From Clusia tigrina (Eukaryota; Arthropoda; Insecta; Diptera; Clusiidae), in the NCBI GenBank assembly GCA_920105625.2, contig OV050030.1, positions 160,403,863 to 160,467,862 of the forward strand: a stretch of DNA of 64,000 bases. The letters run 5' to 3'. Below, piece after piece: positions 49,160 through 61,900 of this stretch; position 1 is the stretch's first letter, and the number at the start of each line of letters is the position of its first letter. Under the pieces are notes generated by a model, which worked only from the letters and a program-made list of their open reading frames with translations, searched no databases and had not been told where the DNA came from. The translations under genes were made by a program, and so were the position numbers.

Positions 49160-49179
49160 CCCCCCCCCCCCCCCCCCCC
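49160..49179. repeat. Homopolymer of 20 C (G20 on the coding strand)
   Basis: An unbroken run of 20 C inside ORF1. Such a run is prone to length change in replication and sequencing and sits where the ORF1 frame is lost. Confidence 0.9.
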
Positions 49180-49540
49180 TGGCTTACCCAAGCAACCTTC
49201 TTTGAGCTGCTGGGCCCCTCTACTATCTGCTGCCGAACGATCCCCGGGGTAGCCCCCGCCGTCTGACCGCAGTCAGCGTTTGGGTTTTTACCATCTCCTC
49301 CGGGTTTCTTCCTTCAGCACCCCTTTGAAAGAGACGAGAGACCGGTTTTCCCAAGCCTCCCCGTCCCCTACTACCAGCACTCGTGCTAGGACCAGCCCTA
49401 ACGCTTAAGCCCCTTCTGCCTCCTGCTGCTATCGATCTGTCTGCCACCCTTATATTAGCGGTAGACATTATCGCCTCAGTCGGTTTTTTGGGAGGACCGC
49501 CCTCCTTTGGTTTTGGATTTGGTTTTAGATTTAAAGACAT

Positions 49541-49914
49541 ATGTGGTCCCACGAGTATCGGACAAGAGAGGTCCGCTCGCGCAGAGGTCCGTGTGCGCGA
49601 GTAAGGCTAGATAGAACCGGAGGACGCCAAGTATCCGGAGCACTCCGTTAGAGACTGGGCTAATTTTTTTTTTTTTTACTGGGCCCCCAGCCAGGCTGAG
49701 GTTTTTTATAGAGGTTTGCTCCTCCACACCCTGTATCCGAGGTGTTTATTGACTCCTCAGTCTAGATCCGTAGTGTTCTGTTATAAATAGCAGGGTTACC
49801 TTGGGCAGGATGTGACTCTTCGCCACGCACTATCGGTCTAGATGGAATAGAGGCTAATGTTCCTAGAACTATAATCGCATATTCCCATTCTGCGAAAACT
49901 GACGCTTCAACCCC
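49541..49914 (-). other. 5' leader of the non-LTR element
   Basis: The sequence before ORF1. On the element strand it starts GGGGTTGAAGCGTCAGTTTTCG next to the target duplication and contains a run of 14 A (49664-49677). Non-LTR elements of this group carry an internal promoter in this region, but no element such as a DPE can be assigned by eye. Confidence 0.65.
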
Positions 49915-49927
49915 TCAAATGGCCCTA
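49915..49927. repeat. Target site duplication of the non-LTR insertion, right copy
   Basis: TCAAATGGCCCTA at the 5' end of the element, identical to 44442-44454, followed by the expected satellite continuation ACTTCTATACGG. Confidence 0.92.
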
Positions 49928-52900
49928 ACTTCTATACGGTGCGTCTTATACCTATCACAGTTTGCAACAAACAAATGCTTGTAACTTTTTACTGGAGCGT
50001 CATAAAACCTTGAAATTTTGTGACAATAAAGTATTCGTGCCTCTTATCAATTTAAGCTATCGCTAATAGGTATGCTACCCTTGAGTCCCAAATCAAACAC
50101 TAATAAATCTTCAAATGGCCCTAAATTCTATTCTGTGCGTCCTATATCTATCAAACTTTGCAACATTCAAATGTTGTAACTGTTTACTGGAGCGTAATAA
50201 AATCTTGACATTTTGTGACAATAAAGTACTCGTGCCTCTTATCAATTTAAGCTATCGCTCATAGGTATGCTACCCTTGAGTCCCAAATCAAACACTGATA
50301 AATCTTCAAATGGCCCTAAATTCTAGAGTGTGCGTCCTATACCTATCAAAGTTTGCAACATTCAAATGCTTGTAACTTTTTACTGGAGAGAAATAATATC
50401 TTGAAATTTTGTGACAATGAAGTACTCGTGTCTCTTGTCAATTTAAGCTATCGCCCATAGCTATGCTACCCCTGAGTCCCAAAACAAACACTGATAAAAC
50501 TTCAAATGGCCCTAACTTCTATACGGTGCGTCTTATACCTTTCACAGTTTGCAACAATCAAATGCTTGTAACGTTTTACTAGAGCGTCATAAAACCTTGA
50601 CATTTTGTGACAATAAAGTATTCGTGCCTCTTATCAATTTAAGCTATCGCTCATAGGTATGTAGGTATGCTACCCTTGAGTCCCAAATCAAACACTGATA
50701 AATCTTCAAATGGCCCTAAATTCTATTCTGTGCGTCCTATATCTATCAAACTTTGCAACATTCAAATGTTGTAACTGTTTACTGGAGCGTAATAAAATCT
50801 TGAAATTTTGTGACACTGAAGTACTCGAGCCTCTTATCAATTTAAGCTATCGCTCATACCTCTGCTACCCTTGAGTCCCAATTCAAACACGGAAAAAACT
50901 GCAAATGGCCCTAACTTCTTTACGGTGTGTCTTATACCTATCACAGTTTGCGAGAATCAAATGCTTGTAACTTTTTACTGGAATATCATAAAACCTTGAC
51001 ATTTTGTGACAATAAAGTACTCATGCCTCTTATCAATTTAAGCTATCGCTCATACCTCTGCTACCCTTAAGTCCCAAATCAAACACTGATAAATCTTCAA
51101 ATGGCCCTAAATTCTATACTGTGCATCCTATATCTATCAAAGTTTGCAACATTCAAATGTTGTAACTTTTTACTGGAGCGTAATAAAATCTTGGAATTTT
51201 GTGACAATAAAGTACTCGACCTCTTATCAATTTAAGCTATCGCCCATAGCTATGCTACCTTTGAGTCCCAAATCAAACACTTATAAAACTTCAAATTTCC
51301 ATAACTTCTATACGGTGCGTCCTATACCTATCAAAGTTTGCAACAATCAAATGCTTGCAACTTTTTACTGGAGCGTAATAAAATCTTGAAATTTTGTAAC
51401 AATAAAGTACTCGTGCTTCTTATCAATTTAAGCTATCGCTCATAGGTATGTAGGTATGCTACCCTTGAGTCCCAAATCAAACACTGATAAATCTTCAAAT
51501 GGCCCTAAATTCTATTCTGTGCGTCCTATATCTATCAAACATTGCAACATTCAAATGTTGTAACTTTTTACTGGAGCGTAATAAAATCTTGAAATTTTTT
51601 GACAATGAAGTACTCGAGCCTCTTATCAATTTAAACTATCGCTCATGGCTATGATACCCTTGAGTCCCAAATCAAACACTTATAAAACTGCAAATGGCCC
51701 TAACTTCTTTACGGTGCGTCCTATACCTATCAAAGTTTGCAACAATGAAATGCTTGTAACTTTTTACTGGAGCGTAATAAAACCTTGAAATTTTGTGACA
51801 ATAAAGTAGTCGTGCCTCTTGTCAATTTAAGCTATCGCTCATAGCTATGTTACCCCTGACTCCCAAAACAAACACTGATAAAACTTCAAATGGCCCTAAC
51901 TTCTATACGGTGCGTCTTATACCTATCACAGTTTGCAACAATCAAATGCTTGTAACTTTTTACTGGAGCGTCATAAGGCCTTGACATTTTGTGACAAAAG
52001 TACCTCTTATCAATTTAAGTTATCGCTCATAGCTATGCTACCCTTGAGTCCCAAATCAAACACTGATAAATCTTAAAATGGCCCTAAATTCTATATTGTG
52101 CGTCCTATATCTCTCAAAGTTTGCAACATTCAAATGCTTGTAACTTTTTACTGGAGAGTAATAAAATCTTGAAATTTTGTGACAATAAAGTACTCGAGAC
52201 TTCTGCCAATTTAGCTATCGCTCATACCTCTGCTACCCTTGAGTCCCAAATCAAACACGGATAAAACTTCAAATGGCCCTAACTTCTTTACGGTGTGTCT
52301 TATACCTATCACAGTTTGCAACAATCAAATGCTTGTAACTTTTTACTGGAACATCATAAAACCTTGACATTTTGTGACAATAAAGTCATGCCTCTTATCA
52401 ATTTAAGCTATCGCTCATAGGTATGCTACCCTTGAGTCCCAAATCAAACACTGATAAATCTTCAAATGGCCCTAAATTCTATACTGTGCGTCCTATATAT
52501 ATATCAAAGTTTGCAACATTCAAATGTTGTAACTTTTTACTGGAGCGTAATAAAATCTTGGAAGTTTGTGACAATAAAGTACTCGAGCCTCTTATCAATT
52601 TAAGCTATCGCTCATAGCTATGCTACCTTTGATTCCCAAATCAAACACTTATAAAACTTAAAATTTCCCTAACTTCTATACGGTGCGTCCTATACCTATC
52701 AAAGTTTGCAACAATCAAATGCTTGTAACTTTTTACTGGAGCGTCACAAAACCTTGACTTTTGTGACAATAAAGTATTCGTGCCTCTTATCAATTTAAGC
52801 TATCGCTCATAGCTATGCTACCCTTGAGTCCCAAATCAAACACTGATAAAACTTCAAATGGCGCTAAATTCTATACTGTACGTCCTATATCTATCAAAGT

Positions 52901-55900
52901 TTGCAACATTCAAATGCTTGCAACATTTTACTGGAGCGTAATAAAATCTTGAATTTTTGTGACAATAAAGTACTCGTGCCTTTTATCAATTTAAGCTATC
53001 GCTCATAGGTATGCTACCCTTGAGTCCTAAATCAAACACTGATAAAACTTCAAATGGCCCTAAATTGTATACTGTGCGTCCTATACCGATCAAAGTTTGC
53101 AACATTCACATGCTTGTAGCTTTTTACTGGAGCGAAATAATATTTTGAAATTTAGTGACAATAAAGTACTCGTGTCTCTTGTCAATTTAAGTTATCGCCC
53201 ATAGCTATGCCACCCTTGAGTCCCAAATCAAACACTTATAAAACTTCAAATTTCCATAACTTCTATACGGTGCGTGCTATACCAATCAAAGTTTGAAACA
53301 TTCAAATGCTTGTAACTTTTTACTGGAGCGAAATAAAATCTTGAAATTTTGTGACAATAAAGTACTCGAGCCTCTTACCAATTTAAAATTTCGCTCATGG
53401 AAATGATACCCTCGAGTCCCAAATCAAACACTTATAAAACTACAAATGGCCCTAAATTCTATACAGTGCGTACTATACCTATCAAAGTTTGCAACATTCA
53501 CATGCTTGTAGCTTTTTACTGGAGCGAAATAATATCTTCAAATTTTGTGACAATAAAGTACTCGTGTCTCTTGTCAATTTTAGCTATCGCTCATAGCTAT
53601 GCTACGCTTGAGTCCCTAATCAAACACTGATAAATGTTCAAATGGCCCTAAATTCTATACCGTGCGTCCTATATCTATCAAAGTTTGCAACATTCAAATG
53701 TTTTAATTTTTTACTGGAGCGTAATAAAATCTTGAAATTTTGTGACAATAAAGTACTCGAGCCTCTTATCAATTTAAGCTATCGCTCATAGTTATGCTAC
53801 CTTTGAGTCCCAAATCAAACATTTATAAAACTTCAGATTTCCCTAACTTCAATAGGGTGAGTCCCATACCTATCAAAGTTTGGAACATTCAAATGCTTGT
53901 AACTTTTTACTGGAGCGAAATAAAATCTTGAAATTTTGTGGCAATAAAGTACTCGATGCTCTTATCAATTTAAACTATCGCTCATGGCTATGATACCCTT
54001 GAGTCCCAAATCAAACACCTATATCTATCAAAATTTGCAACTTTCAAATGCTTGTAACTTTTTACTGGAGCGAAATAATATCTTGAAATTTTGTGACAAT
54101 AAAGTCCTCGAGCCTCTTATCAATTTAAAATTTCGCTCATGGCTATGATTCCCTTGAGTCCCAAATCAAACACTTATAAAACTACAAATTTCCATAACTT
54201 CTATACGGTGCGTCCTATACCAATCAAAGTTTTAAACATTCAAATGCTTGTAACTTTTTACTGGAGCGAAATAAAATCTTGAAATTTTGTGACAATAAAG
54301 TCCTCGAGCCTCTTATCAATTTAAAATTTCGCTCATGCCTATGATTCCCTTGAGTCCCAAATCAAACACTTATAAAACTACAAATGGCCCTAACTTCTCT
54401 ACGGTTTGTCCCATACCTATCAAAGTTTGCAACAATCAAATGCTTCTAACTTTTTACTGGAGCGTAATAAAACCTTGAAATGTTGTGACAATAAAGTTCT
54501 CGTGCCTCTTGTCAATTTAAGCTATCGCTCATAGCTATGCTACCTTTGAGTCCCAAATCAAACACTTATAAAACGTAAAATTTCCCTAACTTCTATACGG
54601 TGCGTCCCATACCTATCAAAGTTTGCAACATTCAAATGCTTGTAACTTTTTACTGGAGCGAAATAAAATCTTGAGATTTTGTGACAATAAAGAACTCGAG
54701 CCTCTTATCAATTTAAGCTATCGCTCATAGCTATGCTACCCTTGAGTCCCAAATCAAACACTTAAAAGCCTTCAAATTGCCCTAGCTTCTATAAGGTGCG
54801 TCTTATATCTATCACAGTTTGCAACAATCAAATGCTTGTAACTTTTTACTGGAGCGTCATAAAACCTTGACATTTTGTGACAATAAAGTAGTCGAGCCTC
54901 TTATCAATTTAAGCTATCGCTCATAGCTATGCTACCTTTCAGTCCCAAATCAAACACTTATAAAACTTAAAATTTCCCTAACTTCTATACGGTGCGTCCC
55001 ATACCTATCAAAGTTTGCAACATTCAAATGCTTGTAACTTTTTACAGGAGCGTAATAAAACCTTTAAATTTTGGACAGTAAAGTACTCGAGCCTCTTGTC
55101 AATTTAAGCTATCGCTCATAGCTATGCTACCCTTGAGTCCCAAATCAAACACTTATAAAACTTCAAATTGCCCTAACTTCTATACGGTGTGTGTTATATT
55201 ATCAGAGTTAGCAACAATCAAATGCTTGTAATTTTTACTGGAGCGTAATAAAACCTTGACATTTTGTGACAATAAAGTATATGTGCCTCTTATCAATTTA
55301 AGCTATCGCTCATAGCTATGCTACCCTTGAGTCCCAAATCAAACACTGATAAATCTTCAAATGGCCCTAAATTCTATACTGTGCGTCCTATATCTATCAA
55401 AGTTTGCAACAGACAAATGCTTGTAGCTTTCTATTGGAGCGTAATGAAATCTTGAAATTTTGTGACAATAAAGTACTCGTGCCTCTTGTCAAGTTAAGCT
55501 ATCGCTCATAGCTATGCTACTCTTGCGTCCTAAACCAAACACTGATATAACTTCAAATGGCCCTAACTTCTATACGGTGCTTCCCATACCTATCAAAATT
55601 TGCAACATTCAAATGCTTGTAACTTTTTACAGGAGCGTAATAAAACGTTTAAATTTTGTGACAATAAAGTACTCGAGCCTCTTGTCAATTTAAGTTATCG
55701 CTCATAGCTATGCTATCATTGAGTCCCATAACAATCGCTGATAAAACTTCAAATGGCCCTAACTTCTATACGGTGCGTCCTATACCTAGGACAGTTTGCA
55801 ACAATCAAATGCTTGTAACTTTTCACTGGAGCGTCATAAAACCTTGACATTTTGTTACAATAAAGTGCTCGTTCCTCTTATCAATTTAAGCTATCGCTCG

Positions 55901-58900
55901 TAGCTATGCTTCCCTTGAATCCCAAATCAAACACTGATAAAACTTCAAATGGTGCTAAGTTCTATACTGTGCGTCCTATATCTATCAAAGTTTACAACAT
56001 TCAAATGTTGTAACTTTTTACTGGAGCGTAATAAAATCTTGAAATTTTGTGACAATACAGTACTCGAGCATCTTATCAATTTAAGATATCGCTCATAGCT
56101 ATGCTACCATTGAGTCCCAAATCAAACACTTATAAAACTTCAAATTTCCATAACTTCTATACGGTGCGTCCTATACCAAACAAAGTTTGAAACATTCAAA
56201 TGCTTGTAACTTTTTACTGGAGCGAAATAAAATCTTGAAATTTTGTGACAATAAAGTACTCGAGCCTCTTATCAATTTAAAATTTCGCTCATGGCTATGA
56301 TACCCTTGAGTCCCAAATCAAACACTTATAAAACTACAAATGGCCCTAACTTCTATACGGTGCGTCTTATACCTATCACAGTTTGCAACAATCAAATGTT
56401 TGTAACTTTTTACTGGAGCGTCATAAAACCTTGACATTTTGTGACAATAAAGTATTCGTGCCTCTTATCAATTTAAGCTATCGCTCATAGCTATGCTACC
56501 CTTGAGTCCCAAATCAAACACTGAGAAAACTTCAAATGGCGCTAAATTCTATACTGTGCGTCCCATACCTATCAAAGTTTGCAACATTCAAATGCTTGTA
56601 ACTTTTTACTGGAGCGATATAAAATCTTGAGATTTTGTGACAAAAAAGTACTCGATGCTCTTATCAATTTAAACTATCGCTCATGGCTATGATACCCTTG
56701 AGACCCAAATCAAACACCTATATCTATGAAAGTTTGCAACATTCAAATATTTGTAACTTTTTACTGGAGCGTAAAAAAATCTTGAAATTTTGTGGCAATA
56801 AAGTTCTCGAGCCTCTTATCAATTTAAGCTATCGCTCATAGCTATGCTACCCTTGAGTCCCAAATCAAACACTTATAAAACTTCAAATTGCCCTAACTTC
56901 TATACGGTGCGTGTTATATCTATCAGAGTTAGCAACAATCAAATGCTTGTAATTTTTACTGGAGCGTCATAAAACCTTGACATTTTGTGACAATAAAGTA
57001 TTCGTGCCTCTTATCAATTTAAGCTATCGCTCATAGATATGCTTCCCTTGAGTCCCAAATCAAACACTTATAAATCTTCAAATTGCCCTAGCTTCTATAC
57101 GGTGCGTCTTATATCTATCACAGTTTGCAACAATCAAATGCTTGTAACTTTTTACTGGAGCGTCATAAAACCTTGACATTTTGTGACAATAAAGTATTCG
57201 TGCCTCTTATCAATTTAAGCTATCGCTCATAGGTATGCTACCCTTGAGTCCCAAATCAAACACTGATAAATCTTCAAATGGCCCTAAATTCTATACTGTG
57301 CGTCCTATATCTATCAAAGTTTGCAACATTCAAATGTTGTAACTTTTTACTGGAGCGTAATAAAATCTTGAAATTTTGTGACAATCAAGTACTCGAGCCT
57401 CTTATCAATTTAAGCTATCGCTCATAGCTATGCTACCTTTGAGTCTCAAATCAAACACTTATAAAACTTCAAATTTCCCTAACTTCTATACGGTGCGTCC
57501 CATACCTATCAAAGTTTGCAACATTCAAATGCTTGTAACTTTTTACTGGAGCGAAATAAAATCTTGAGATTTTGTGACAATAAAGTACTCGATGCTCTTA
57601 TCAATTTAAACTATCGCTCATGGCTATGATACCCTTGAGTCCCAAATCAAACACCTATATCTATAAAAGTTTGCAACATTAAAATATTTGTAACTTTTTA
57701 TTGGAGCGTAATAAAATCTTGAAGTTTTGTGGCAATAAAGTTCTCGAGTCTCTTATCAATTTAAGCTATCGCTCATAGCTATGCTACCCTTGAGTCCCAA
57801 ATCAAACACTTATATAACTTCAAATGGCCCCAACTTCTATACGGTGCGTCCTATACCTATCAAAGTTTGCAACATTCAAATGCTTGTAACTTTTCACTGG
57901 AGCGTAATAAAACATTGAAATTGTGTGACAATAAAGTACTCGTGCCTCTTGTCAAGTTAAACTATCGCTCATAGCTATGCTACTCTTGCGTCCTAAACCA
58001 AACACTGATATAACTTCAAATGGCCCTAACTTCTATACGGTGCTTCCTATACCTATCAAAATTTGCAACATTCAAATGCTTGTAACTTTTTACAGGAGCG
58101 TAATAAAACCTTTAAATTTTGTGACAATAAAGTACTCGAGCCTCTTGTCAATTTAAGCTATCGCTCATAGCTATGCTACCCTTGAGTCCCATAACAAACG
58201 CTGATAAAACTTCAAATGGCCCTAACTTCTATACGGTTCGTCCTATACCTAGCACAGTTTGCAACAATCAAATGCTTGTAACTTTTTACTGGAGCGTCAT
58301 AAAACCTTGACATTTTGTTACAATAAAGTGCTCGTTCCTCTTATCAATTTAAGCTATCGCTCGTAGCAATGCTTCCCTTGATTCCCAAATCAAACACTGA
58401 TAAAACTTCAAATGGCGCTAAGTTCTATACTGTGCGTCCTATATCTATCAAAGTTTGCAACATTCAAATGTTGTAACTTTTTACTGGAGCGTAATAAAAT
58501 CTTGAAATTTTGTGACAATAAAGTACTCGAGCCTCTTATCAATTTAAGCTATCGCTCATAGCTATGCTACCCTTGAATCCCAAATCAAACACTGATAAAA
58601 CTTCAAATGGCGCTAAATTCTATACAGGGCGTCCTATATCTAGCAAAGTTTGCAACTTTTAAATGTTGTAACTTTTTACTGAAGCGTAATAAAATCTTGA
58701 AATTTTGTGACAATACACCACTCGAGCCTCTTATTAATTTAAGCTATCGCTCATAGTTATGCTACCATTGAGTCCCAAATCAAACACTTATAAAACTTCA
58801 AATTTCCATAACTTCTATACGGTGCGTCCTATACCAATCAACGTTTGAAACATTCAAATGCTTGTAACTTTTTACTGGAGCGAAATAAAATCTTGAAATT

Positions 58901-61900
58901 TTGTGACAATAAAGTACTCGAGCCTCTTATCAATTTAAAATTTCGCTCATGGCTATGATACCCTTGAGTCCCAAATCAAACACTTATAAAACTACAAATG
59001 GCCCTAACTTCTTTACGGTATGTCCCATACCTATCTAAGTTTTCAACAATCATATGCTTGTAACTTTTTACTGGAGCGTAATAAAACTTTGAAATTTTGT
59101 GACAATAAAGTACTCGTGCCTCTTGTCAGTTTAAGCTATCGCCCATAGCTATGCTACCCCCGAGTCCCAACACAAACACTGATAAAACTTCAAATGGCCC
59201 TAGCTTCTCTACGGTGCGAATTATATCTATCACAGTTTGCAACAATCAAATGCTTGTAACTTTTTACTGGAGCGTCATAAAACCTTGACATTTTGTGACA
59301 ATAAAGTATTCGTGCCTCTTATCAATTTAAGCTATCGCTCATAGGTATGCTACCCTTGAGTCCCAAATCAAACACTGATAAATCTTCAAATGGCCCTAAA
59401 TTCTATACTGTGCGTCCAATATCTATCAAAGTTTGCAACATTCAAATGTTGTAACTTTTTACTGGAGCGTAATAAAATCTTGAAATTTTGTGACAATCAA
59501 GTACTCGAGCCTCTTATCAATTTAAGCTATCGCTCATAGCTATGCTACCTTTGAGTCCCAAATCAAACACTCATAAAACTTCAAATTTCCCTAACTTCTA
59601 TACGGTGCGTCCCATACCTATCAAAGTTTGCAACATTCAAATGCTTGTAACTTTTTACTGGAGCGAAATAAAATCTTGAGATTTTGTGACAATAAAGTAC
59701 TCGATGCTCTTATCAATTTAAACTATCGCTTATGGCTATGATACCCTTGAGTCCCAAATCAAACACCTATATCTATAAAAGTTTGCAACATTAAAATATT
59801 TGTAACTTTTTATTGGAGCGTAATAAAATCTTGAAGTTTTGTGGCAATAAAGTTCTCGAGCCTCTTATCAATTTAAGCTATCGCTCATAGCTATGCTAAC
59901 CTTGAGTCCCAAATCAAACACTTATAAAACTTCAAATTGCCCTAACTTCTATACGGTGTGTGTTATATTATCAGAGTTAGCAACAATCAAATGCTTGTAA
60001 TTTTTACTGGAGCGTCATAAAACCTTGACATTTTGTGACAATAAAGTATTTGTGCCTCTTATCAATTTAAGCTATCGCTCATAGCTATGCTACCCTTGAG
60101 TCCCAAATCAAACGCTGATAAATCTTCAAATGGCCCTAAATTCTATACTGTGCGTCCTATATCTATCAAAGTTTGCAACAGACAAATGCTTGTAGCTTTC
60201 TATTGGAGCGTAATGAAATCTTGAAATTTTGTGACAATAAAGTACTCGAGTCTCTTATCAATTTAAGCTATCGCTCATAGCTATGCTACCCTTGAGTCCC
60301 AAATCAAACACTTATAAAACTTCAAATGGCCCCAACTTCTATACGGTGCGTCCTATACCTATCAAAGTTTGCAACATTCAAATGCTTGTAACTTTTCACT
60401 GGAGTGTAATAAAACATTGAAATTGTGTGACAATAAAGTACTCGTGCCTCTTGTCAAGTTAAACTATCGCTCATAGCTATGCTACTCTTGCGTCCTAAAC
60501 CAACACTGATATAACTTCAAATGGCCCTAACTTCTATACGGTGCTTCCTATACCTATCAAAATTTGCAACATTCAAATGCTTGTAACTTTTTACAGGAGC
60601 GTAATAAAACCTTTAAATTTTGTGACAATAAAGTACTCGAGCCTCTTGTCAATTTAAGCTATCGCTCATAGCTATGCTACCCTTGAGTCCCATAACAAAC
60701 GCTGATAAAACTTCAAATGGCCCTAACTTCTATACGGTTCGTCCTATACCTAGCACAGTTTGCAACAATCAAATGCTTGTAACTTTTTACTGGAGCGTCA
60801 TAAAACCTTGCCATTTTGTTATAATAAAGTGCTCGTTCCTCTTATCAATTTAAGCTATCGCTCGTAGCAATGCTTCCCTTGAATCCCAAATCAAACACTG
60901 ATAAAACTTCAAATGGCGCTAAGTTCTATACTGTGCGTCCTATATCTATCAAAGTTTGCAACATTCAAATGTTGTAACTTTTTACTGGAGCGTAATAAAA
61001 TCTTGAAATTTTGTGACAATAAAGTACTCGAGCCTCTTATCAATTTAAGCTATCGCTCATAGCTATGCTACCCTTGAATCCCAAATCAAACACTGATAAA
61101 ACTTCAAATGGCGCTAAATTCTATACAGGGCGTCCTATATCTAGCAAAGTTTGCAACTTTTAAATGTTGTAACTTTTTACTGAAGCGTAATAAAATCTTG
61201 AAATTTTGTGACAATACACCACTCGAGCCTCTTATTAATTTAAGCTATCGCTCATAGTTATGCTACCATTGAGTCCCAAATCAAACACTTATAAAACTTC
61301 AAATTTCCATAACTTCTATACGGTGCGTCCTATACCAATCAACGTTTGAAACATTCAAATGCTTGTAACTTTTTACTGGAGCGAAATAAAATCTTGAAAT
61401 TTTGTGACAATAAAGTACTCGAGCCACTTATCAATTTAAAATTTCGCTCATGGCTATGATACCCTTGAGTCCCAAATCAAACACTTATAAAACTACAAAT
61501 GGCCCTAACTTCTTTACGGTTTGTCCTATACCTATCTAAGTTTTCAACAATCATATGCTTGTAACTTTTTACTGGAGCGTCATAAAACCTTGACATTTTG
61601 TGACAATAAAGTACTCGTGCCTCTTATCAATTTAAGCTATCGCTCATAGCTATGCTACCCTTGAGTCCCAAATCAAACACTGAGAAAACTTCAAATGGCG
61701 CTAAATTCTATACTGTGCGTCCTATATCCATCAAAGTTTGCAACATTCAAATGCTTGTAACTTTTTACTGGAGCGTAATAAAATCTTGAAATTTTTGACA
61801 ATAAAGAACTCGAGCCTTTTATCAATTTAAGCTATCGCTCATAGCTATGCTACCCTTGAGTCCCAAATCAAACACTTATAAAACTTCAAATTGCCCTAGC

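Larger units (their letters stand above)
48105..49540 (-). pseudogene. ORF1 protein with DUF4780-like domain
   Basis: The first plausible ATG is 49538-49540 (MSLNLKPNPKPK). The N-terminal third is basic and low in complexity. A middle part has KRQRSAEEAGEVAKRQK and SYSDVVKGG...AIIDRKEEEG. The C-terminal half, spread over frames, has DAGWYQGRAKLIACDD, VGEIWPGAELEAV, RPRARVWLPA, ELPTHNW and RQVLLILNAESL, the pattern of DUF4780, found in ORF1 proteins of insect non-LTR elements. Lesions: a stop and a G20 run between 49160 and 49225, frameshifts near 48825 and 48755, and TAG at 48549-48551. No CCHC knuckle was seen. It would bind element RNA. Confidence 0.85.
44455..49914 (-). mobile_element. Non-LTR retrotransposon (I/R1/LOA-like group), full-length but defective
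   Basis: This 5.46-kb insertion on the minus strand has no LTRs, a 13-bp target duplication, a 374-nt 5' leader, ORF1 with a DUF4780-like domain, an overlapping ORF2 with AP-type endonuclease, reverse transcriptase, RNase H and a C-terminal Cys/His motif, a short 3' UTR and a TAACC-repeat tail in place of poly(A). The presence of RNase H and this layout place it in the I superfamily (I, R1, LOA and relatives); the exact clade needs a phylogeny. Frameshifts, stops and a changed catalytic box show that the copy is dead. Confidence 0.94.

Noticed and set aside
44470..49604. Plus-strand reading frames opposite the non-LTR element (for example 45747-46175, 46269-46667 and 48264-48629)
   Set aside because: They are antisense shadows of ORF1 and ORF2 without motifs of their own.
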